Assembly: GCA_902572155.1 (NCBI GenBank)
Contig: CACGET010000009.1
Coordinates: 1-28,597, forward strand
Origin: an uncultured Pelagibacteraceae bacterium
GTDB lineage: Bacteria; Pseudomonadota; Alphaproteobacteria; Pelagibacterales; Pelagibacteraceae
Direction: 5' to 3'
DNA length: 28,597 nucleotides
Part shown: positions 22,967-28,597 of the stretch, in pieces
Numbering within the stretch: the first letter of the stretch is position 1
Layout of the letters: every line of letters begins with the position of its first letter
Notes under the pieces: generated by a model
What the model saw: only the letters and a program-made list of their open reading frames with translations
What the model was told of the DNA's origin: nothing
Databases searched by the model: none
Translations under genes and position numbers: made by a program

Positions 22967-23043
22967 ATTACTAAATTATAATAAAAACTTAATATTAATT
23001 TAGTACTTAAGGGCATAATTCTGTCAGCCAATTACTAAATTAT
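22967..23043. repeat. Two direct copies and one inverted copy of a 10-13 bp AT-rich motif
   Basis: ATTACTAAATTAT occurs at 22967-22979 and again at 23031-23043, where it overlaps the M48 protease stop codon. Between them, TAATTTAGTA (22996-23005) is the exact reverse complement of TACTAAATTA contained in both. The central copy can thus pair with either flank, with a 17-nt or a 27-nt loop. It fills the 96-bp gap between tRNA-Lys and the convergent protease gene, where 3' processing or termination signals would be expected. No other feature is visible there. Confidence 0.7.
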
Positions 23044-23867
23044 GAAATTTTAATTGGGGGAAAGTCTAAAATAATATCATTAGTCCATTCATTAATATTT
23101 TTAATTCTATTTTTTGATGATGGATGAGTACTCATAAATTCCATTGGCTCTTTGCCCTTATTAATTTCTTTCATTCTCTCCCAGATTTTAACAGTTTCTC
23201 TTATATCATATCCTGATAATGAAGAAAAAATCATACCAAGATAATCTGCTTCGCTTTCTTGTTTTCGATTGAATGGATTCATAATTCCTACTTGTTGTAT
23301 TAAACCAACAGTATCCATACCTACTACACGATTTACGTTGCTTATTTTACCACCACTTACTATATCAACTAATCTAGTTCCCACATTTAAAACTACACCT
23401 CTACTTGCACGTTCAACTGAATGTTTCGCTACAGCATGTGCAATTTCATGTCCCATGACAGCTGCCAATCCATTTTTATTTTTTGTAACATCTAACATCC
23501 CTGAATAAACAGCAATTTTACCACCAGGCATACACCATGCATTACGAATTTTTTTATTATCTATTAATATATATTCCCAATCAAAATTTACTGTAGGATC
23601 AGCTAAATTTGCCTGATAAAAATATTCGGATATAGAGTCTTGCATTCTACTACCAATATCTTTGATTAAATTTAATGTAGTAGTATCATTACTTAATTTT
23701 TCTTTTTCTTTTATTTTCTCATAGATTTGTGCAGCCTGAGCATTTAATTTAGCCTCAGGTATAATCTTGAATTGTTTTCTATCAGTTATAGGTGCATTTG
23801 AGCATGAGGGCATTATAATACTACAACATCCACAACCTATATATTCTAAGAATTTTCTTCTATTCAT
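23040..23867 (-). CDS. M48-family zinc metalloprotease, likely exported by Tat and possibly lipid-anchored
   Basis: The 275-aa product has the M48 peptidase core: HEIAH (140-144) supplies two zinc ligands and the catalytic Glu141, and ESEAD (204-208) supplies the third ligand Glu204. It resembles the small periplasmic M48 proteases (LoiP/BepA-like) used in envelope quality control, without the TPR domain of BepA. The N-terminus reads MNRRKFLEYIGCG: Arg3-Arg4-x-Phe-Leu fits a twin-arginine signal, and Ser21-Cys22 in MPSC could be a weak lipobox. A tatABC operon is in the same window. Its 3' end faces tRNA-Lys across the repeat-bearing spacer; 111 bp separate its start from DUF502. Confidence 0.88.
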   Translation of the reverse strand: MNRRKFLEYIGCGCCSIIMPSCSNAPITDRKQFKIIPEAKLNAQAAQIYEKIKEKEKLSNDTTTLNLIKDIGSRMQDSISEYFYQANLADPTVNFDWEYILIDNKKIRNAWCMPGGKIAVYSGMLDVTKNKNGLAAVMGHEIAHAVAKHSVERASRGVVLNVGTRLVDIVSGGKISNVNRVVGMDTVGLIQQVGIMNPFNRKQESEADYLGMIFSSLSGYDIRETVKIWERMKEINKGKEPMEFMSTHPSSKNRIKNINEWTNDIILDFPPIKIS

Positions 23868-23896
23868 TTTTTAATATCATTGATAATATAATATGA

Positions 23897-23974
23897 GTGA
23901 ATCTTAACAATAAAATTCTTCTTGGATTATTTATAATAGCTATTGCTTTTGTGATATATTCTAGTTTTAACTAA
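23897..23974 (+). CDS. Possible 25-aa single-helix membrane peptide upstream of the DUF502 gene
   Basis: A GTG-started frame directly after an in-frame stop reads MNLNNKILLGLF, then IIAIAFVIYSSFN (25 aa). It is a textbook short membrane helix with a Lys ahead and ends 4 bp before the DUF502 ATG, as genes in this genome usually do. Against it: the start is GTG, no Shine-Dalgarno is visible, and AT-rich DNA readily yields Ile/Leu/Phe-rich frames. The rest of the 111-bp gap (23868-23978) shows nothing else clear. If not coding, this stretch is the leader and promoter region of the DUF502 gene. Confidence 0.22.
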   Translation: MNLNNKILLGLFIIAIAFVIYSSFN

Positions 23975-23978
23975 ACTC

Positions 23979-24590
23979 ATGGCTAAAAAAATTAAAAGAA
24001 AATCAATATCATTAACACTTAGAAATTATTTTATTACCGGAGTTGTAGTATTAATTCCAATAGGATTTACTTTATATTTAAGCAAAATTTTAATTGGTAT
24101 TTCGTCTAGTATCCTTCCTAAAAATATAAATCCTAATTACTATCTGCCATTTAATATTCCTGGCGTTGAAATACTTATTTCAGTAATTTTTATAACAATA
24201 GTTGGAGGTTTATCACTTTCTTTTTTTGGAAGAAGAGTATTAAAACTTATAGATGATCTTTTCAAAAGAATTCCTTTTTTAAGAACTGTTTACTCAGCAA
24301 TTGTACAAATGACTGAAACTTTTTCTAAAAAAGATAATAGTCAAAAAAGTGTAGTTTTAATTGAATATCCTCGAAAAGGTGTTTGGGCTGTGGGTTTTGC
24401 CACAAAAGAAAATACAGGTGAAATGGCAATGAAAACAAATAAGAAATTAATAAATGTTTTTGTACCAACAACACCAAACCCAACTAGTGGTTTTTTACTA
24501 ATGTTTCCAATTGATGAAGTTATTCATCTGAATATGACTTTTGAAGAAGCTTCTAAATTTATTGTATCAGCTGGTACTTCTAATAATTAG
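23979..24590 (+). CDS. DUF502 family membrane protein
   Basis: This 203-aa protein belongs to the DUF502 family, of unknown function and widespread in Proteobacteria. It has two membrane helices (about 18-40 and 62-84) with a basic N-terminus. The family landmarks are the FFGRRVLKLIDDLFKRIPFL segment (82-101), RTVYSAIVQMTETF (102-115) and the PTTPNPTSGFLLMFP block (about 159-173). No enzymatic motif is visible. Length is normal for the family. It converges with recG, the two stops being 2 bp apart. Confidence 0.88.
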   Translation: MAKKIKRKSISLTLRNYFITGVVVLIPIGFTLYLSKILIGISSSILPKNINPNYYLPFNIPGVEILISVIFITIVGGLSLSFFGRRVLKLIDDLFKRIPFLRTVYSAIVQMTETFSKKDNSQKSVVLIEYPRKGVWAVGFATKENTGEMAMKTNKKLINVFVPTTPNPTSGFLLMFPIDEVIHLNMTFEEASKFIVSAGTSNN

Positions 24591-24592
24591 AT

Positions 24593-26644
24593 CTATACAA
24601 TGTCGTTAATGACATCTGCTCTATCATATAGTTTTACTAAAGCTTTAAACTTACTTATATCTTGATTTGATTGCTCAATTCTTTTTATTTCATTTTCAGC
24701 AAGTATAAACAGATCATGATTTTGAATTGGATCAGCTAACTTAAAATTCTTAATACCACTTTGTTTAAAACCTAGGATATCACCAAAACCTCTAATTTTC
24801 ATATCCTCTTCTGAAATTTTAAAACCATCGTTAGATTCCTTAAGAATATTTATTCTTTTTTTAGCATTTTCACTTAAGTTTGATTTAAACATTAGTATAC
24901 AAGTAGAGCTTTTATCTCCTCTACCAACACGTCCCCTTAATTGATGTAACTGGGATAGACCAAACTTATTAGCATTTTCAATTATTATTACATTTGCATT
25001 TGGAAAATCAATTCCTACTTCAATAATTGTTGTAGATACTAAAATTTTAAATTGATTTTTTTGGAATTGTTTAAGTATGATTTCCTTTTCTTCTTGATCA
25101 GTTTTACCATGTAACAACAATACTTGATTAGGAAATAATCTTTTTAAATATTCAAATTTTGTAGTAACTGAAGAATGATCTAATTTTTTGGATTCTTCAA
25201 TCAAAGGGCACACCCAAAATACTTGGTTACCTAAATAAATTTCTTTTTTTATGAATTTTATCACATCATTTATATTACTTTCTAATTTACTAAAAGTTTT
25301 AATTGGTTTGCGAGATTTTGGTTTTTCTTGGATAATAGATATATCCATATCACCATATAAAGTCATAGTTAAAGTTCTTGGTATTGGCGTGGCGGTCATC
25401 AAAAGTACATCACAATTTTTACCACCTTTATCAGATAACTTTTTTCTTTGATTGACACCAAATTTATGTTGTTCATCAATAATTATAAGACCAAGTTTTT
25501 TATAGGTAACTTTTTTTTGAAATATTGCGTGTGTACCAAAAATAATATCTATCTTATGGTTGGAAAGTTTTTCAAGTATGTTTTTTTTTGTCTTATAATT
25601 AGATTTTCCAGAAATAAACTCTAAGTTAATATTTCTTGGAAATATGTTTTTTGCTAGATTAAAATGTTGTTTTGCTAAAATTTCAGTTGGAGCCATCAAA
25701 GAAACTTGAAAACCTGAGTAAATTGTATTGAGTGCAGCTAATAATGCTACAATTGTTTTTCCACTACCAACATCACCTTGTAGCAATCGAAACATTTTTG
25801 TTGATGATGATAAGTCATTATTAATTTCTTTTAATGATTTTTTTTGATCTTTAGTAAGAGAAAAGTCTAAATTTTTAATAATCATATTCTGATTATTTTC
25901 ACTGAATATTTTATTTTTTTTTTTAAGTTTTTTAATATTTTTTCTTATTTCAGAATTCACTAAAAATGTTGAAAAAATTTCATCAAAAACTAATCTTAAA
26001 TAGAAATTTTTTTTATAATTACCTATATTTTCAGGTTTATGTAATTCTTTAATTGCATCATTCCATTTTATATAATCAAAATTTTTTAAAACATGATTTG
26101 GATGCCATTCATCTAGAACTGGCAATTTATCTAAAATTTGATTTATTATCTTATTATATGCTTTCTCAGAAATTCCTTCTGTGAGACTATATGTGTTATG
26201 TTTTTGTTTAATTAATGATGAATTTTCAGAAACATATTTTGGATTGGTTAATTGATATTTATTCTTAAAAAAACTGATCTTACCACTAACAGTAATTTCT
26301 TTTCCTAAGGGTAATATTTTTTTAATATAACCTTCATAACTGTTAAAAAAAACACAATCAATATTTCCAGTTTCATCAGAACACAATACTCTATTCGGTA
26401 AATTTCTTATTCTTGGAAAGGAATATTTTTTTGGTATTATATTTACAGTTTGAATATCACCTACTTTTAAATCTATTATCTTGGATGATAAACTTCGGTC
26501 AGTATATGATTTTGGTAACTGCCATAACAAATCAAAAATATTATTTATTTTTTTTCTTTTTAAAAGATTAGTAGTTTTTAAACCCACACCCTTTAACTCT
26601 GTTAAGTCTGATAATAAATATTTATAATTTCTTTTAATATTCAT
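24593..26644 (-). CDS. recG: ATP-dependent DNA helicase RecG
   Basis: RecG is a superfamily 2 helicase that regresses stalled forks and branch-migrates recombination intermediates. The 683-aa product has the N-terminal wedge domain with an OB fold, Walker A QGDVGSGKTIVAL near residue 290, the motif II IIIDEQHKFG near 389 (DEQH), MTATPIPRTLTMTLYGD just after it, and the C-terminal QLRGRVGRGD. Length matches the family. Only 22 bp separate its start from the divergent sdhE, so the promoters must lie within or next to the opposing coding sequences. Confidence 0.97.
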   Translation of the reverse strand: MNIKRNYKYLLSDLTELKGVGLKTTNLLKRKKINNIFDLLWQLPKSYTDRSLSSKIIDLKVGDIQTVNIIPKKYSFPRIRNLPNRVLCSDETGNIDCVFFNSYEGYIKKILPLGKEITVSGKISFFKNKYQLTNPKYVSENSSLIKQKHNTYSLTEGISEKAYNKIINQILDKLPVLDEWHPNHVLKNFDYIKWNDAIKELHKPENIGNYKKNFYLRLVFDEIFSTFLVNSEIRKNIKKLKKKNKIFSENNQNMIIKNLDFSLTKDQKKSLKEINNDLSSSTKMFRLLQGDVGSGKTIVALLAALNTIYSGFQVSLMAPTEILAKQHFNLAKNIFPRNINLEFISGKSNYKTKKNILEKLSNHKIDIIFGTHAIFQKKVTYKKLGLIIIDEQHKFGVNQRKKLSDKGGKNCDVLLMTATPIPRTLTMTLYGDMDISIIQEKPKSRKPIKTFSKLESNINDVIKFIKKEIYLGNQVFWVCPLIEESKKLDHSSVTTKFEYLKRLFPNQVLLLHGKTDQEEKEIILKQFQKNQFKILVSTTIIEVGIDFPNANVIIIENANKFGLSQLHQLRGRVGRGDKSSTCILMFKSNLSENAKKRINILKESNDGFKISEEDMKIRGFGDILGFKQSGIKNFKLADPIQNHDLFILAENEIKRIEQSNQDISKFKALVKLYDRADVINDIV

Positions 26645-26666
26645 AAACTCGTAATATATTCTAATA

Positions 26667-26936
26667 ATGAGCTTTGATATAGATCAAATTAAAAAAAAAA
26701 TAATATATCGTGCAAATTATCGTGGTACCAAAGAAATGGATAAACTTTTAGGCGCGTTTATAAAAAAATATATTGATATCTTAGATGATAAAGATTTATT
26801 AGATCTTATAAAATTATTAGACATAGATGATAATAATCTTTACAATTTTCACAATGGGTTAAGAGTAGACTTTGAAGTAGAAGATAACAATATTAATACC
26901 CTGTTTAAAAATTTTAAGTACAAAGATTGTAAATAA
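26667..26936 (+). CDS. sdhE: Succinate dehydrogenase flavinylation/assembly factor SdhE
   Basis: SdhE helps attach FAD covalently to the SdhA subunit of succinate dehydrogenase. The 89-aa product has the family motif region YRANYRGTKEMD (14-25) with the conserved Arg19-Gly20 and Glu23-Met24-Asp25, followed by the helical bundle LLGAFIKKYIDIL. Size and placement divergent from recG match other alphaproteobacteria. The stop codon ends at 26936 and the convergent tRNA-Ser CCA end begins at 26937, a gap of zero. Read-through would produce antisense RNA to the tRNA. Confidence 0.92.
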   Translation: MSFDIDQIKKKIIYRANYRGTKEMDKLLGAFIKKYIDILDDKDLLDLIKLLDIDDNNLYNFHNGLRVDFEVEDNNINTLFKNFKYKDCK

Positions 26937-27026
26937 TGGCGGAGAGACTGGGATTCGAACCCAGGAAAGAGTTGCCCCTTTGCCGGTTTTCAAGACCGGT
27001 GCTTTCAACCGCTCAGCCATCTCTCC
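26937..27026 (-). tRNA. tRNA-Ser (anticodon UGA)
   Basis: 90-nt class II tRNA on the minus strand with encoded CCA. The acceptor stem GGAGAGA pairs with UCUCUCC, then G and CCA. The anticodon stem CCGGU/ACCGG closes the loop CUUGAAA, giving anticodon UGA. A long variable arm (near CAAAGGGGCAACUCUUU) is present as expected for serine. The T loop is UUCGAAU. All arms are intact. Confidence 0.97.
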
Positions 27027-27043
27027 GTGAAAAAGGTTTTATT

Positions 27044-27049
27044 ATTATA
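27044..27049 (-). promoter_or_regulatory. Candidate -10 box of tRNA-Ser
   Basis: On the minus strand a perfect TATAAT lies 17 bp before the tRNA 5' end. No good -35 is found at the usual spacing (ATTTTA at 17 bp). The 86-bp gap to rarD (27027-27112) must also hold any rarD promoter; I see no clear one. Confidence 0.4.
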
Positions 27050-27112
27050 ATTATTTAATTCAACAATAAAATGGTCTAATAAAAGTTAATAGTAAATTAA
27101 AATCGAAATCAT

Positions 27113-27991
27113 ATGAATAAAGAGTTTAACAAAGGATTATTACTTGCAGGTTTTGGTTCATTTTGGTGGGGATTTATTGGTGTTTTATATTTTGAATATT
27201 TAACATTTATTGGTCATTTTGAACTTGTAGTTCACAGATGTTTATGGACTAGTTTTACACTATTGATAACTACAAGTGTATTTTCAAAATGGTCAATTTT
27301 TTTTAACATTATTCAAAATAAAAAAAATTTACTTTATCTTTTTATATCTGGTTTTCTTATATTTATTAATTGGTCAATTTGGATTTACGCAGTAGCTACA
27401 GAAAGAATTATAGACGCTAGCTTTGGTTATTTCATAATGCCTATTTTAAGTGTGATGTTAGGATATTTTTTCTTTAATGAAAAATTAAACAAAAAAAGAG
27501 TAATTTCGATATTCCTAGTTTTAATTTCAATTTTATATTTATTATTAGTTAGTATTAAAGCTTTACCTTGGGTAGGATTAATAGTTGCTTTTAGTTGGGG
27601 GTTTTACAATTTAATAAGAAAAAAAATAAATATTGATACTGATGTTGGACTTTTAATAGAGAGTCTTTTCATATTACCATTTGCAACAATGGCATTCTAC
27701 TTAATAGCAATAAATAACTTTAATGATTTTGAGTTATCCAATCCTACAATGATGTTATTTATTTTCTTAGCAGGACCGATGACGGTAATCCCTTTATTTT
27801 TATACGTTAGAGGTGTTGAATTATGTGGATTAGGACCAACAGGTATGATTTTTTATATTACACCAACTTTACAATTTATACTTGGTTATTTTTATTATGG
27901 CGAATTATTTTCAATATCAAAATTAGTTAGTTTTATTTTGATCTGGATTGCTGTAATTATATACCTAAAAGACTTATATGAGACTAATTAG
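27113..27991 (+). CDS. rarD: RarD/EamA-family transporter
   Basis: The 292-aa product is a ten-helix transporter of the drug/metabolite superfamily, RarD branch. The start block KGLLLAGFGSFWWGFIGVLY (8-27), HRCLWTSFTLLI, the NWSIWIYAVATERIIDASFG region (around 86-105, cited by its start NWSIWIYAV), and the LSVMLGYFFFNEKL segment are typical. The substrate is unknown: RarD is named after a chloramphenicol-sensitivity phenotype but may carry metabolites. A lone gene after tRNA-Ser, it overlaps the following transglycosylase gene by 14 bp. Confidence 0.9.
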   Translation: MNKEFNKGLLLAGFGSFWWGFIGVLYFEYLTFIGHFELVVHRCLWTSFTLLITTSVFSKWSIFFNIIQNKKNLLYLFISGFLIFINWSIWIYAVATERIIDASFGYFIMPILSVMLGYFFFNEKLNKKRVISIFLVLISILYLLLVSIKALPWVGLIVAFSWGFYNLIRKKINIDTDVGLLIESLFILPFATMAFYLIAINNFNDFELSNPTMMLFIFLAGPMTVIPLFLYVRGVELCGLGPTGMIFYITPTLQFILGYFYYGELFSISKLVSFILIWIAVIIYLKDLYETN

Positions 27992-28597
27992 TTATTTTAT
28001 AATTTTCATACTTCTTGGAATTACAAATGTTTTTTCTGATATAAACTTAGAATTTCAAGATTGGAAATCAAAATTCAAAAAAACTGCGATCAATAATAAT
28101 ATTTCAGAAGATGTATTTGATATAGTAATGAGTAATACTAGGTTTTTACCTGATGTTATAAAATATGATAGGTACCAACCTGAATTTTATGAAGATACAA
28201 AAACATATATTTCAAAAAGAACATCAAATAAAAAAATTTCACAAGGTTTAAAACTTTATAAAAAAAATATTAAACTAATAAATTCAGTTGAAAATGAATT
28301 TAATATAGAGAAAGAGCTATTATTATCATTAATGGGAATAGAAACTAATTTTGGAAATTATGTTGGAAAGATGGATATTCTATCATCATTATCAACACTA
28401 AGTTTTGATAAAAGAAGATCTGAATTTTTTACAAATGAACTATTAATTTTATTAAAATTAATTCAATCAAAAAAAGTTGATTACAGGTCTCTCTATGGAT
28501 CTTGGGCAGGGGCTTTTGGTTATTTTCAATTTATGCCTTCTACAATGAATAATTATGCAGTTGATTACAATAATGATAATTTTGTTGATTTAAAAAA
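27978..28597 (+). CDS. mltB: Lytic murein transglycosylase (MltB type), 3' end outside window
   Basis: This frame, open at the right edge with 206 full codons visible, encodes a peptidoglycan-cleaving transglycosylase of the SltB/MltB family (GH103). An N-terminal signal peptide MRLISYFIIFILLGITNVFS is followed by the substrate-side block LPDVIKYDRYQPEF (57-70), the catalytic Glu122 in LMGIETNFGNYVG, and SWAGAFGYFQFMPSTMNNYA. No lipobox Cys is present, so it is probably soluble in the periplasm rather than a lipoprotein as in E. coli MltB. It starts 14 bp inside rarD in another frame. It produces the anhydro-muropeptides on which NagZ acts. Confidence 0.92.
   Translation, partial: MRLISYFIIFILLGITNVFSDINLEFQDWKSKFKKTAINNNISEDVFDIVMSNTRFLPDVIKYDRYQPEFYEDTKTYISKRTSNKKISQGLKLYKKNIKLINSVENEFNIEKELLLSLMGIETNFGNYVGKMDILSSLSTLSFDKRRSEFFTNELLILLKLIQSKKVDYRSLYGSWAGAFGYFQFMPSTMNNYAVDYNNDNFVDLK

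Noticed and set aside
23893..23907. ATG-start short frame in the gap before the DUF502 gene
   Set aside because: It stops after four codons; only the overlapping GTG frame is long enough to consider.

Overview
The window looks like a chromosomal segment of a streamlined alphaproteobacterium of the SAR11 clade (Pelagibacterales). The evidence is very AT-rich DNA, very short or negative intergenic gaps, few recognisable regulatory sequences, lysine/isoleucine/asparagine-rich proteins, and alphaproteobacterial gene neighbourhoods (argS–nagZ–scpA–scpB–tatABC–serS; yajC–secD–secF; ssb–gyrA–coaD–cyclophilin–tgt; dgt divergent from an A-type Fe-S carrier gene). I assign the clade from these traits and from protein likeness, not from a marker-gene tree. 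There are no insertion sequences, phage genes, CRISPR arrays or toxin genes, and I see no new multi-gene system. Nearly everything is core housekeeping.

Layout. Positions 1-1018 hold the 3' part of a zinc-binding lipid-independent periplasmic protein gene (znuA type) with a His/Asp-rich loop built from a 48-bp tandem repeat. Next is an Ldh-family oxidoreductase (1061-2059), convergent with xthA and erpA on the minus strand. From 3195 to 11169 runs a nearly gapless plus-strand block: dgt, argS, a small one-helix membrane protein in the slot usually held by a SPOR-domain gene, nagZ, scpA, scpB, tatA, tatB, tatC and serS. The Sec accessory genes yajC, secD and secF follow (11225-13974). A minus-strand pair comes next: a membrane protein matching only the N-terminal half of PuuD-type urate hydroxylases, and uvrA.

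A short divergent promoter region (17486-17574) separates uvrA from ssb, gyrA, coaD, an exported cyclophilin and tgt. Then come tRNA-Lys(UUU), a repeat-bearing spacer, an M48 metalloprotease (minus), a DUF502 membrane protein, recG (minus), sdhE, tRNA-Ser(UGA) (minus), rarD, and the 5' part of a MltB-type lytic transglycosylase that runs off the right edge.

How the genes relate. Two protein-export systems (Tat, and the SecDF-YajC accessory complex) sit close together, and the M48 protease carries a twin-arginine signal and so may be a Tat client. NagZ and the MltB-like enzyme act in peptidoglycan turnover and recycling. UvrA, SSB, XthA and RecG are DNA repair or replication proteins; ScpAB and GyrA shape the chromosome. 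ErpA and SdhE assist maturation of Fe-S and flavin enzymes. Four junctions are TAATG or ATGA-type overlaps within the plus-strand blocks and one more lies on the minus strand, suggesting translational coupling.

The most unusual observation is that Tgt lacks two of its four expected zinc ligands while otherwise keeping its catalytic residues. Also worth a second look are the stand-alone PuuD-like membrane domain, the reduced protein in the SPOR slot, the overlapping uvrA/ssb promoters with a small palindrome, and a Gln at the quinolone-contact position of GyrA.
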